DNA from: Chryseobacterium gleum
Lineage (GTDB): Bacteria; Bacteroidota; Bacteroidia; Flavobacteriales_D; Crocinitomicaceae
Direction: 5' to 3'
DNA length: 64,000 bases
Assembly: GCA_945897805.1 (NCBI GenBank)
Contig: CAMDFX010000003.1
Span: forward strand, 1 to 64,000
In this document: positions 7,250 through 16,007 of the stretch, piece after piece
Numbering within the stretch: position 1 is the first letter of the stretch
How the letters are laid out: each line of letters begins with the position of its first letter
Program-made: the position numbers and the translations under genes
Notes under the pieces: model-generated
Told to the model about the DNA's origin: nothing
The model's database searches: none
What the model saw: only the letters and a program-made list of their open reading frames with translations

Positions 7250-9382
7250 ATGAATATAGGAACAAAAAAGTCCATCACTACCGGAGGAAAAGAAATCTCC
7301 ATCGAGACAGGCAAGTTGGCAAAACAAGCTGACGGCTCCGTAGTGTTACAAATGGGCAACACCGTGATGTTGGCAACTGTGGTTGCTGCTCCGGAAGCGA
7401 AAGATGGAGTAGATTTTTTGCCGTTAACGGTAGACTACAAAGAGAAATTTGCTGCTGCAGGTAAAATCCCTGGTGGATTCTTCCGCAGAGAAGCAAGACC
7501 TTCAGATGGTGAAATTTTAATCATGCGTTTAGTTGACCGCGCTTTGCGTCCACTTTTCCCAGATGATTACCACGCTGAAGTGCAATTGATGATCCAATTG
7601 TTGGCTTATGATGGCGAACACCAACCAGATGCGTTGTGTGGTTTGGCTGCGTCTGCTGCAATTGCTGTTTCAAACATTCCGTTCAACGGGCCAATGTCTG
7701 AAGTACGAGTTGGTCGTGTAAACGGTGAATTTGTCATCAACCCAACAGTTTCTGAAATGAAAGAATCTGACATCGATATTATGATTGCAGGTACAATCAA
7801 AGACATCGTGATGTTGGAAGGTGAAATGAAAGAAATCTCTGAATTGGAAATGGTGGAAGTGATTAAAATCGCGCACACTGCAATTATCGAACAGTGTCAA
7901 TTCCAATTGGAGTTAGCTGCGTTGATTCCTGCTGCAAATCCAAAAAGAGTTTACTCTCACGAAACGCACAACGAAGATATCAAAGCGCGTGTTTACGATT
8001 TCTGCATGGAAAAATGTAGAGAAATTGCACGTCAAGGAATTGCTTCTAAAGCGACTAGAACTGAATTGTTCAACGCGGTGAAAGATGAGTTCAAAGCAAC
8101 TTTGACTGAAGAAGAATTGAAAGAAGTGAGCAGTTTTATTTCAGTTTACTTCTCTGAAGTGAAAAAGAAAGCTGTTCGTCACGTCATGTTGCACGAAGGA
8201 AAACGTTTAGATGGTCGTAAATTTGACGAAATTCGTCCAATTTGGGCTGAAGTTGATTATTTGCCAATGGTTCACGGTTCTGCTGTGTTTACACGTGGTG
8301 AAACGCAATCATTGACAACTTTGACTTTGGGTGGTAAAATGGATGAGCAATTGTTGGACGGAGTTACTTTCCGTGGAACAGAAAAATTCATGTTACACTA
8401 CAATTTTCCACCATTCTCAACAGGAGAAGCGAAACCATTGCGTGGAACTTCAAGACGTGAAGTTGGTCACGGAAACTTGGCATTGAGAGCGTTGAAGAAC
8501 GTACTTCCTGATGACAATGCATATACGATTCGTTTGGTTTCTGAAATTTTAGAATCTAACGGTTCATCTTCAATGGCAACCGTTTGTGCGGGAACTTTGG
8601 CTTTGATGGATGGAGGAGTTCAAATCAAAGCGCCAGTTTCTGGTATCGCCATGGGTTTGATTGCTGACGATGGAAAATTTGTTGTCTTGTCTGACATTTT
8701 GGGTGATGAAGATCACTTGGGTGACATGGATTTCAAAGTTACAGGTACTTCAAAAGGAATCACCGCTTGTCAAATGGACATCAAAGTGGACGGTTTACCT
8801 TATGAAGTATTGATTCAAGCATTGGAACAAGCGAGAGCAGGTCGTTTACATATTTTAGATAAAATTATTGAAACTATTGCAGTTCCAAATCCTGAATTCA
8901 AACCACAAACACCAAGAATCGAAGCGTTTAACGTTCCGAATGAAATGATTGGTGCGATTATCGGACCTGGTGGAAAAATCATCCAAGCGATGCAAAAAGA
9001 AACCAATACGGTGATTACAATCGAAGAATTGGAAGGCGGACAAGGAAGAGTGCAAGTGATGTCTAACAACGCTGAAGACATGAATGCAGCTGTTACGAGA
9101 ATCAAGCAAATTGCTTTCCCGCCAACAGTTGAGTCTGGTGCTGAATACGAAGGAAAAATCAAATCATTGCAAGCTTACGGATGTTTCGTTGAGATTCTTC
9201 CAGGCGTAGACGGTTTGATTCACATTTCAGAATTCAACTGGGACAAAATCGCGAAAATGGAAGATGTTTGCAAAGAAGGCGACATGGTTCGTTTCAAAGT
9301 GATGGGCAAAGACGAAAAAACGAAGAAATGGAAACTATCTCGTAAAGTGTTGTTGCCAAGACCAGAGAAGAAAGAAGCATAA
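7250..9382 (+). CDS. pnp: Polyribonucleotide nucleotidyltransferase (PNPase)
   Basis: The full-length 710-residue PNPase is a phosphorolytic 3'-5' exoribonuclease of RNA turnover. It has two RNase PH domains. The first contains [12 protein letters not shown] and RPLFPDDY; the second contains [26 protein letters not shown] and the catalytic-site [12 protein letters not shown], with [16 protein letters not shown]. They are followed by a KH domain ([13 protein letters not shown]) and a C-terminal S1 domain ([17 protein letters not shown]). A purine-poor leader with AT-rich repeats precedes the ATG. It lies downstream of rpsO as in most bacteria. A strong terminator at 9514 ends the unit. Confidence 0.98.
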   Translation: MNIGTKKSITTGGKEISIETGKLAKQADGSVVLQMGNTVMLATVVAAPEAKDGVDFLPLTVDYKEKFAAAGKIPGGFFRREARPSDGEILIMRLVDRALRPLFPDDYHAEVQLMIQLLAYDGEHQPDALCGLAASAAIAVSNIPFNGPMSEVRVGRVNGEFVINPTVSEMKESDIDIMIAGTIKDIVMLEGEMKEISELEMVEVIKIAHTAIIEQCQFQLELAALIPAANPKRVYSHETHNEDIKARVYDFCMEKCREIARQGIASKATRTELFNAVKDEFKATLTEEELKEVSSFISVYFSEVKKKAVRHVMLHEGKRLDGRKFDEIRPIWAEVDYLPMVHGSAVFTRGETQSLTTLTLGGKMDEQLLDGVTFRGTEKFMLHYNFPPFSTGEAKPLRGTSRREVGHGNLALRALKNVLPDDNAYTIRLVSEILESNGSSSMATVCAGTLALMDGGVQIKAPVSGIAMGLIADDGKFVVLSDILGDEDHLGDMDFKVTGTSKGITACQMDIKVDGLPYEVLIQALEQARAGRLHILDKIIETIAVPNPEFKPQTPRIEAFNVPNEMIGAIIGPGGKIIQAMQKETNTVITIEELEGGQGRVQVMSNNAEDMNAAVTRIKQIAFPPTVESGAEYEGKIKSLQAYGCFVEILPGVDGLIHISEFNWDKIAKMEDVCKEGDMVRFKVMGKDEKTKKWKLSRKVLLPRPEKKEA

Positions 9383-9507
9383 GGAGACGAAAGATATTAG
9401 ACCAAAGACTTTTTAATTTTCTTGCGTCTTTGGATTTATTTGAAGTTTGCAATTAATTGGAAGCAGTAAAGTCTTAATGTCTTAACATCTTGAAGTAATA
9501 AAATCTA
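9380..9507. repeat. Dispersed AATCTTAAAATC repeat, copy after pnp
   Basis: GGAGACGAAAGATATTAG followed by AAGTCTTAATGTC and ACATCTTGAAG words repeats the element seen before pnp. It abuts the pnp stop codon. Confidence 0.55.
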
Positions 9508-9513
9508 TAAATA

Positions 9514-9546
9514 ATCCTCGTTCAATTTTGAGCGGGGATTTTTTTT
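9514..9546 (+). terminator. Hairpin terminator of pnp
   Basis: An 11-bp stem (9514-9524 with 9529-9539, two G-T pairs) with an ATTT loop is followed by eight T residues. This is a textbook intrinsic terminator. Confidence 0.9.
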
Positions 9547-9953
9547 GGTGGTGATTTCAAAGTTTGCGCAATAGAATTAAGCATAAATTGAGTATTCTGC
9601 GGAGATTACCTAACTTAATCACCGCATTATTTGCGGAGAAAATCAAGATTTGATCAAAAAGGATATCTTACAAAAAGAAGCAAGCGGAGGAAGGAGCTCA
9701 AATTATGAATTGAGGAACATTCATCGAAAGTAAATTCTCTTGTGCGATAGCATCTTTTTTGAGTGTCGAATCATTTACATAAATTTTTATTTTTGAATAA
9801 TAATGGAAAATTGAGGAATTTTTATTTTTAAAGTTATATATTTGATTAACAAAAAAATAAGACTTGGTTTTTCGACTAATTTTTTAGCATATAGAGTCCT
9901 GTTTTAGCAAATTGAAAAAATCATTTTACAAATTGATTTAAAAATATTCTACG
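9547..9953. other. Gap after pnp, no gene recognised
   Basis: AT-rich DNA with a short GCGGAG/CCGC stretch near 9600-9640. I see no open frame with family similarity and no RNA gene. The last 100 bp presumably hold the promoter of the beta-barrel pair. Confidence 0.4.
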
Positions 9954-10565
9954 ATGATTAAAACAAAGCTCATAGCAATAATTTTACTTTTTTCAATTAC
10001 CTCTTTTGCGCAAAAGGCAAACAGACAAATAGGTCTAAATTTGACAGGGGCTGTTTTTAACACTCTTGATTTTGAAGAAATTGTAACAGGGGTTGCAGTG
10101 AGTTATTCAAACCAAAAGCGCTATGTATCAGTGGGAACTCATTTTTACAATCCTATATCCAAAGAATCTAAATTAAATGAATTTGATCTACAATACCGCT
10201 ATTTTCCAAGTAAGCCACAAAGGATTTTTAATTTGTTTTTTTGTTTGGGATTAGATTATAAGTATTTCACTAGGAGATATATAGAAGAGGATTTTTTTAC
10301 TAAAAACACTAATTGTAAGAAAACATATAGAATTACTGGGTTAAGTTTTGGATTTGGATTTCAAGTTAATTTTTTAAAACGATTAAATTTCCATACTTCT
10401 GTAAGTAATTACATGTTTGCAAATACAATAAGAACAGATAAAGTGTTCGAAAAAACGCAAGTGTCAAGTTCATCTAAAAGTACTTATTTATACTTGATTT
10501 CTGAAATGATATTAGTAGGAGTGACATATAATTTCGATTTAAATAAAAAATCCTTGACCAATTGA
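9954..10565 (+). CDS. Secreted beta-barrel-like protein, first of two paralogues
   Basis: The 203-residue protein has a clear signal peptide ending TSFAQ at residue 19. The rest alternates polar and aromatic residues in strand-sized blocks (YVSVGTHFYNP, FDLQYRYFP, FNLFFCLGLDY, LSFGFGFQVNF), as in small outer-membrane barrels. It has the same pattern as the next gene, whose start follows 29 bp after this stop: VSYSNQKRYVSVGT here matches VNYTNQRHYVSLGT there, and LSFGFGFQVNF matches LGFGFQLNF. The two are tandem paralogues in one operon. No named family is recognised; the outer-membrane location is inferred. Confidence 0.7.
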   Translation: MIKTKLIAIILLFSITSFAQKANRQIGLNLTGAVFNTLDFEEIVTGVAVSYSNQKRYVSVGTHFYNPISKESKLNEFDLQYRYFPSKPQRIFNLFFCLGLDYKYFTRRYIEEDFFTKNTNCKKTYRITGLSFGFGFQVNFLKRLNFHTSVSNYMFANTIRTDKVFEKTQVSSSSKSTYLYLISEMILVGVTYNFDLNKKSLTN

Positions 10566-10594
10566 AATCACTGTTATTTAATGGAGTTAAATTT

Positions 10595-11254
10595 ATGGAA
10601 AACAACAATTTATTAAGAAAAAATTCGCTTAGAAATAGTGTGCTTATTTTTGGATTAGCTATCATTTCCGCATTTTCTCATGCGCAAGAATTAAAAAAGC
10701 AAATCGGCATTAATTTAGCTGGCGATTTTAATGGCAATGGAGCTTACTCAATTTTGTCAGTTAATTACACCAATCAAAGACATTATGTATCTCTAGGTAC
10801 TGTATTACTAAATTTTGATGAATTGAAAATTAGAGCAAAAGGAGTAAATTGTCAATACAGAATTTATCCAAATGTAGCGCTTAAAAAGTTTGATTTGTAT
10901 TTTTGTGCAGGATTTAATTTTTACCGTGATGTTGACCGCTGGAGTAGAAATGGTTTCATTTATACTGCGGGTGACACGGATTCATATTATGCGAGTTACG
11001 AGAATAAAAACATAAAAACAGGTATTAATTTAGGATTTGGATTTCAACTAAATTTTACAAAAAACTTCTATTTTACCACTTCTTTCAATAACTTAACTTT
11101 TTATAACGTAACAAAAAACAAAGTTGTTGTTCAAACAGATCCTATTGATATTCTTCAAAGAGTAGAAATAGAAAAACGCATTTTTTCACAAATGTTTTCG
11201 ATCAGCTTGTGCTATAATTTTGATTTAAAAAAAGAGGCAGCAAAGTCTGAGTAA
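10595..11254 (+). CDS. Secreted beta-barrel-like protein, second paralogue
   Basis: The start is taken at the ATG at 10595, giving 219 residues. An upstream TTG at 10562 would overlap the preceding gene's stop and has no ribosome site. The signal peptide spans about residues 13-31 (VLIFGLAIISAFSHAQ). The mature part repeats the strand pattern of its upstream neighbour (QYRIYPN, FDLYFCAGFNFY, NLGFGFQLNF, SLCYNFDL). The AT content and Tyr/Phe/Asn-rich composition match the neighbour. It is a probable outer-membrane barrel of unknown function that arose by tandem duplication. Confidence 0.7.
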   Translation: MENNNLLRKNSLRNSVLIFGLAIISAFSHAQELKKQIGINLAGDFNGNGAYSILSVNYTNQRHYVSLGTVLLNFDELKIRAKGVNCQYRIYPNVALKKFDLYFCAGFNFYRDVDRWSRNGFIYTAGDTDSYYASYENKNIKTGINLGFGFQLNFTKNFYFTTSFNNLTFYNVTKNKVVVQTDPIDILQRVEIEKRIFSQMFSISLCYNFDLKKEAAKSE

Positions 11255-11270
11255 ATAGATATATTTCCCT

Positions 11271-11278
11271 TATTTTTG
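11271..11278 (+). promoter_or_regulatory. -7 element TATTTTTG of the reductase gene
   Basis: TAttTTTG followed by C lies 54 bp before the ATG at 11333. It also overlaps a TTG at 11276, which therefore should not be the start codon. Confidence 0.45.
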
Positions 11279-11332
11279 CTTAAATTAATAGTTCAATCAA
11301 TCAATCCATCAAACAAAAAAAAATCAAGAAAA

Positions 11333-12397
11333 ATGATGCAAATAGATAAATCAAAACCTGTAATGGTCACTGGTGCAAACGGATATGTGGCAAGTTGGAT
11401 GGTGAAAAGATTATTGGATGAAGGTTTGACTGTGCACGCAGCGGTCAGAAATCCTGAAGATTTGAAGAAAATCCAACATTTGATCGATGCTGCGAATAAT
11501 TCGAAAGGTGAAATCAAATTTTTTAAAGCGGATTTGTTGACGCCCGGCGCTTATACGGAAGCGATGCAAGGTTGCGAATTGGTTTATCATACCGCTTCAC
11601 CATTCTCAACTTCAGTGAAAGATCCTCAGAAAGAATTGATTGATCCAGCTTTGAAAGGCACTGAAAATGTGTTGAATTCTGTGAATGAAGTTGAATCTGT
11701 GAAAAGGGTAGTGGACACGAGCAGTTGTGCTGCGATTTACACAGATGCAATTGACACCGTAAATGCACCTGGTGGCGTTTTGACGGAAGATGTTTGGAAT
11801 ACCACTTCTTCGTTGGAATATCAACCGTATTCGTATTCAAAAACCTTGGCTGAGCGAAAAGCTTGGGAAATGAATAAAAAACAAGACCGTTGGGATTTGG
11901 TGACGATCAATATGAGTTTGGTTTTAGGACCAGAGTTGAATCCGCAATTCACGACTTCTGAAAGTGCGAACATTATCAAAATGTTTGGTGACGGACAAAT
12001 GAAAATGGGCGCACCGAAAATGGGAATGGGTGTGGTGGATGTGAGAGATGTTGCAGAGGCACATTTCCGCGCTGGATTCACACCAGAGGCGCAAGGAAGA
12101 TACATAACCTCAGCACATAATACTGATTTTGTAGCCATGGGCGAGATTTTATTGCCAAAATATGGCGATAAATTTCCACTGCCGAAAAAAGCATTACCGA
12201 AATGGTTGCTAATGATTGTTGGTCCGATGGTACACAAACTATTTACTAGAAAATTTGTCCGCAACAACGTCAATGTGCCATGGAATGCCGACAATTCTAA
12301 AATCAAACGCGAATTGGGAATGACTTTCAGACCTTTGAAAGAAACCATGGAAGAATCTTTTCAAATGTTGATTGACCAAGGAACGATTAAGGCGTAA
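11333..12397 (+). CDS. NAD(P)-dependent epimerase/reductase (dihydroflavonol-reductase-like SDR)
   Basis: This is a roughly 354-residue extended short-chain dehydrogenase. The Rossmann motif VTGANGYVASWMV follows the N-terminus. AAVRNP marks the NADP-type second strand, and the active-site YxxxK is in QPYSYSKTLAE with Ser in DTSSCAA. The sequence resembles the dihydroflavonol-4-reductase/cinnamoyl-CoA-reductase branch, whose bacterial members often reduce aldehydes or ketones. The substrate is not predictable. The in-frame TTG at 11276 is rejected because a promoter-like element covers it. It is a single-gene unit between the beta-barrel pair and an esterase. Confidence 0.85.
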   Translation: MMQIDKSKPVMVTGANGYVASWMVKRLLDEGLTVHAAVRNPEDLKKIQHLIDAANNSKGEIKFFKADLLTPGAYTEAMQGCELVYHTASPFSTSVKDPQKELIDPALKGTENVLNSVNEVESVKRVVDTSSCAAIYTDAIDTVNAPGGVLTEDVWNTTSSLEYQPYSYSKTLAERKAWEMNKKQDRWDLVTINMSLVLGPELNPQFTTSESANIIKMFGDGQMKMGAPKMGMGVVDVRDVAEAHFRAGFTPEAQGRYITSAHNTDFVAMGEILLPKYGDKFPLPKKALPKWLLMIVGPMVHKLFTRKFVRNNVNVPWNADNSKIKRELGMTFRPLKETMEESFQMLIDQGTIKA

Positions 12398-12420
12398 TAA
12401 TACAATTCACCAATTCATTT

Positions 12421-12484
12421 TAGTCCAATCAAAAACCAGTATAATGCCGATATAGTTTGAAAATAGTCCAGTTCATTGGACTAT
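12421..12484. promoter_or_regulatory. TAGTCCA inverted repeat upstream of the esterase
   Basis: ATAGTCCA (12463-12470) pairs with TGGACTAT (12477-12484) around a 6-nt loop. A third TAGTCCA is at 12421-12427. The repeat lies 35 bp before the esterase ATG and could be an operator or an RNA hairpin; a T-run is absent, so a terminator is unlikely. Confidence 0.45.
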
Positions 12485-12519
12485 ATTGAAAACATAATCG
12501 GTATAATTTTCTGTTTAAA

Positions 12520-13443
12520 ATGAAAAATGCATTAATTATTTCGATTCTTGTTTTTTTGATTTCATTTCAAATCAAAGCACAAATTCCTGCAGTAGTGAAC
12601 GGAAAAATAGTGCGCATTGAAAATTTCAAATCCAAATTTGTCACCGAACGAAAAGTGGACATTTGGTTGCCAGAAGGTTATTGCGACACCGTAAAATATG
12701 CCGTTTTGTATATGCACGACGGACAAATGTTGTACGACCCTGCCATTTGCTGGAACAAGCAAGCTTGGGATGTCGACGGTACTGGCTCGAAATTGATGAC
12801 TGAAAACAAAACGAAAAAGTTTATTGTCGTAGGCATCTGGAATGGCGGAGAAACGCGTCATCCAGATTATTTTCCGCAAAAACCGTTTGAGCAATTAACA
12901 CAAATTGAGAAAGATACGATCAGCGCTCAATTAAAAAGAGCAGGAAGAGCCAAAGCTCTTTTTCAACCAAATTCCGATAATTATTTGAAATTTATTGTCA
13001 AAGAATTGAAACCGTTTATAGATGATAATTATTCCGTTCACAAAGACCGCGCAAACACGTTTATCGCTGGCAGCAGCATGGGCGGCTTGATTTCGATGTA
13101 TGCTATTTGCGAATATCCGAAAATTTTTGGCGGTGCAGCGTGCCTTTCCACGCATTGGATTGGAAGTTTCACCTTAGATAACAATCCAATGCCAAACGCT
13201 TTTGTAAAATATTTGCGCAAAAATCTCCCTTCGCCCAAAAATCACAAAATATACTTCGATTGCGGCGATCAATCTTTGGATGCATTGTATCCTGAAATTC
13301 AGCAGAAAGTTGATAAAGTAATGATTTCCAACCGTTTTTCGGTTGAAAATTGGAAAACCAAATATTTACCCGGCGAAGACCACAGTGAAAAAGCTTGGAG
13401 TAAAAGATTGAATATTCCCTTGGAATTTTTGTTGGGAAAATAG
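12520..13443 (+). CDS. Secreted esterase (Esterase D/enterochelin-esterase-like)
   Basis: The 307-residue protein has a signal peptide ending IKAQ (residue 21). The alpha/beta hydrolase fold of the putative-esterase family shows in KVDIWLPEGY, VLYMHDGQMLYD, the nucleophile elbow GSSMGG (Ser186) and EDHSEKAW near the C-terminus, where the catalytic His sits. Members hydrolyse ester bonds of siderophores, feruloyl sugars or S-formylglutathione; the secreted form here is more like the enterochelin-esterase or feruloyl group. It stands alone, with a palindromic element upstream. Substrate unknown. Confidence 0.85.
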   Translation: MKNALIISILVFLISFQIKAQIPAVVNGKIVRIENFKSKFVTERKVDIWLPEGYCDTVKYAVLYMHDGQMLYDPAICWNKQAWDVDGTGSKLMTENKTKKFIVVGIWNGGETRHPDYFPQKPFEQLTQIEKDTISAQLKRAGRAKALFQPNSDNYLKFIVKELKPFIDDNYSVHKDRANTFIAGSSMGGLISMYAICEYPKIFGGAACLSTHWIGSFTLDNNPMPNAFVKYLRKNLPSPKNHKIYFDCGDQSLDALYPEIQQKVDKVMISNRFSVENWKTKYLPGEDHSEKAWSKRLNIPLEFLLGK

Positions 13444-13502
13444 CTTTTTTAGATTTTAGCGACCGTTCGTCAGTTCTCGAATCATGACAAAATCTGGAGC
13501 TT

Positions 13503-14006
13503 TTATTTTAGCAATTCAGCAATATCCTTCAATTCTAAAAGCATTGCATAATCCTTGGCCGTTCTTCCCGCGCTGTCTTTGATTGTTTGATCCGCTCCAT
13601 TTTGAACCAATAGTTTTACCAGTTCTTTGTTTTTGGATTGCACAGCAAATATCAAAGGTGAAATATTGTTTCCTCCAACAACATTGACATTGGCCTTGTT
13701 TTGGATTAGCAATTCTACGATTTCAAAATTTCCTTTATAACACGCACCAATTAAAGCCGTTCCTTCTGGTGAATCAAAGTTTACGGACGCATTGTTTTTT
13801 AATAAAAATTCAACAACCTTAATTTGATTTTTATAAGTGGCAATAATTAGCGGAGAAAATCCATTTTCATTCACAGAATTCAATGTATCGGGATTGATTG
13901 CGTGAAGTGCTTTCAATCTTTCTACATTTCCTAATCTACAAGCATCAAAGAGATCTTGAGACAAGGAAATTGAACTTACAAAAATGAAAAAGAATAAAAG
14001 ACGCAT
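13503..14006 (-). CDS. Secreted ankyrin-repeat protein
   Basis: The 167-residue protein has a signal peptide (ending SISLSQ) followed by four to five ankyrin repeats (DACRLGNVERLKAL, NGFSPLIIATYKNQIKVVEFLL, GTALIGACYKGNFEIVELLI, ISPLIFAVQSKNKELVKLLV). Ankyrin repeats bind proteins; this one should do so in the periplasm or outside. Its ATG overlaps the stop of the upstream gene at 14006 by one base (TAATG), so it is translationally coupled to the DOMON/Ig/T9SS protein and probably works with it. The partner is unknown. Confidence 0.85.
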   Translation of the reverse strand: MRLLFFFIFVSSISLSQDLFDACRLGNVERLKALHAINPDTLNSVNENGFSPLIIATYKNQIKVVEFLLKNNASVNFDSPEGTALIGACYKGNFEIVELLIQNKANVNVVGGNNISPLIFAVQSKNKELVKLLVQNGADQTIKDSAGRTAKDYAMLLELKDIAELLK

Positions 14007-15142
14007 TAACGGATATTTATTTTCTTAGTACTAATAGTTCCGTTAGAATTTCTAAATTGAAGCACCAAAACAGCATCATTAATACTGGAAAGTTCGATGT
14101 TGATATCTCCAATTTGTTTTGTTTTTGAAATCAACAATTGTCCTGTTAGACTGTAAATATTTAAGTCAAAACCTAATCCAGAAGTGTTTTGAATTCTTAA
14201 AATTTGATTGTTATCAACTTGAATGATATATGGAATCTCATTTTCATCAATTCCGTTTGTAGAAGCAGCAGTTGTAAAATTCCAAGTTGTATTGTCTGAA
14301 AATCCAGCAAAAGCATTTCCAGCTGCATCTTCTATTGCTCCATTTGGAATTGTCACATAATATTCTGTAGATTCTAATAAGTTACTTGACACATTTAATG
14401 TAATCCCTGCTCCCGCAAAACTTACATCTGCGGTGGACACATCAAACGATTCAACCAAGTCACCAGTTCCTGATAAACGCAATTCAATTAAACCTGAACC
14501 AGCTACAATATTTTCATTGAAAGTTGCACTTAAATTGGTTCCAACTTGCACACCAGTTTGATTATCGGCAGGCGAAAAAGGTGAAGCAACAAGCGCAGGA
14601 GCAGTCAAATCAGCTGTTTGCCAAGCCAAAGTCGTAAAACCTCTGTTACCATTGCCATGATATGAAAGTACCATAGAAGCAGTGGAAGCTTTTGCCCAAA
14701 TAATAGTAACATTTGCGTCAGAAAAATTTATAATTTTATCTGTCGCATCACCAGTATTTAATTGTCTTGAAACAACAAGTGTTCTTGTGGCACCACTTAT
14801 TGTATTGGAAACCGTCGTCCAGTTTTGCACCGCATCTTTGGTTACATTTGCAGCACTTTGGCTTGTAAGTCTGTAATCGTAGACAGCTTCTGGGTCATTT
14901 ACACCCGTTTTTCCTGTTGTATATATAAAAGGATCAGCGTCAGACATAGACATCCCCAAACCACAAGCAAGATATCTATCTGATGGACCTTGCAGTGTGA
15001 TTGTGATGGTTGAAGTTGATTGATCCATTGAAGCTGCAAATGAAAGTCCTGCTCCTAAAGAAGTATTTGATATTGTTTTAGTTTGTGAAAACACAGCTGT
15101 CACGCTTAAAATTAAGAAACTGAAACTTAATACTTTTTTCAT
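14006..15142 (-). CDS. DOMON + Ig-like protein with T9SS tail
   Basis: The 378-residue secreted protein starts with a signal peptide ending TAVFSQ. Residues about 25-175 look like a DOMON domain, a sugar- or heme-binding beta sandwich: LQGPSDRYLACGLG, NVTIIWAKA and YHGNGNRG are the characteristic blocks. Residues 180-290 form a bacterial Ig-like (SbsA-type) domain with SPADNQTGVQVGTNLSATF. The last 75 residues are a type A T9SS sorting tail (FDLNIYSLTGQLL, ending KKINIR). It is therefore exported and anchored or released through T9SS. It is co-transcribed with the ankyrin gene. Whether the DOMON domain carries heme is not visible. Confidence 0.8.
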   Translation of the reverse strand: MKKVLSFSFLILSVTAVFSQTKTISNTSLGAGLSFAASMDQSTSTITITLQGPSDRYLACGLGMSMSDADPFIYTTGKTGVNDPEAVYDYRLTSQSAANVTKDAVQNWTTVSNTISGATRTLVVSRQLNTGDATDKIINFSDANVTIIWAKASTASMVLSYHGNGNRGFTTLAWQTADLTAPALVASPFSPADNQTGVQVGTNLSATFNENIVAGSGLIELRLSGTGDLVESFDVSTADVSFAGAGITLNVSSNLLESTEYYVTIPNGAIEDAAGNAFAGFSDNTTWNFTTAASTNGIDENEIPYIIQVDNNQILRIQNTSGLGFDLNIYSLTGQLLISKTKQIGDINIELSSINDAVLVLQFRNSNGTISTKKINIR

Positions 15143-15286
15143 AGTTGAGATATTTTTTTGGTAAAAATAGCACTTTTCATTTTAACTCTCCTATCTTGTT
15201 GCAAATTTTCCGAGTATTCAATAGATTATCTCAGGAAATGATACATTTATATCCTCAATCGAGGAGTCTAACAAAGTGAAATAAAC

Positions 15287-15784
15287 ATGAAAACAGAGCA
15301 AAAATATTTTGATTTATTGATTTTAATTACAAAAAATACAGAATTAAGCACCCTGCTAGCGAAGGAAATGATGGAGTCTGAAAATAACTTAAGCTCTTTT
15401 TTTGAAAAGCACAAAGCGGTACATTTTACAAATCGAGGAATAAGCGACGCCGAAAATCCAGAGTTGGCTTTGTGTTATTTATTGGATAAATTGGAGGAAA
15501 GTGAATTTTTATGCGAATTAGATTATAAGCCTGATTCAGAAGAATTAAACTATTCTCTTAAATTACTTTCAAAAGGAATAGTTAAAAATGATTTATTTTC
15601 GGAAGAAGATGAACAAGATGCGCATGGCATGTTTGAATTGATTTTTGATGCTGAAGATATTTTAGAAGAATTTAATTTGGGAATAGTCCAATTTCCTATC
15701 GAAAGTGATAGTCATCCTATCTCATTGGTTCCTTTAGAAAAATTGGAAGTCGTTCAAACGATGATAGATGAACTTTTTGGATAG
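15287..15784 (+). CDS. Acidic cytoplasmic protein of unknown function
   Basis: The 165-residue protein has no signal peptide or membrane segment and is strongly acidic. It is mostly helical by composition, with a conserved-looking middle (NPELALCYLLDKLEESEFLCELDYK). The ATG at 15287 is preceded by AT-rich DNA and GAAATAAAC. It resembles small domain-of-unknown-function proteins often linked to immunity or SUKH-like genes, but I cannot assign a family. It is flanked by unrelated transcripts on both sides. Confidence 0.6.
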   Translation: MKTEQKYFDLLILITKNTELSTLLAKEMMESENNLSSFFEKHKAVHFTNRGISDAENPELALCYLLDKLEESEFLCELDYKPDSEELNYSLKLLSKGIVKNDLFSEEDEQDAHGMFELIFDAEDILEEFNLGIVQFPIESDSHPISLVPLEKLEVVQTMIDELFG

Positions 15785-15952
15785 TTGATTATTTTTTACT
15801 TTTAATTTAAATGGAGTGCAATTGCTGAATGATTGAATTCAATTTAAAATTATCTAATAACCTGATTTCGATTATTCAAACTTTCACTTCGTGGCTGGCA
15901 TGCGGTGTTAAAACACCTTTAAATAGCAATAATGTAAATAAGTAAAACTTCA

Positions 15953-15984
15953 TTTGTTAGATTAGACTAACTTTATTACTTTTG
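15953..15984 (+). promoter_or_regulatory. Full Bacteroidota promoter (TTTG-N20-TAnnTTTG) of the TonB receptor
   Basis: TTTG at 15953-15956 and TACTTTTG at 15977-15984 are separated by 20 bp, close to the phylum consensus spacing. The predicted transcript starts near 15990, leaving a very short leader. Confidence 0.7.
15956..15974. promoter_or_regulatory. Palindromic operator candidate resembling a DtxR-type metal box
   Basis: GTTAGATTAGACTAAC (GTTAG and CTAAC arms) fills the spacer between the -33 and -7 elements of the receptor promoter. Compared with the DtxR box TTAGGTTAGCCTAACCTAA as I remember it, 14 of 19 positions agree. A repressor bound here would block RNA polymerase. Confidence 0.45.
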
Positions 15985-16007
15985 CAAATAAAAGCAATAG
16001 TTTGAGA

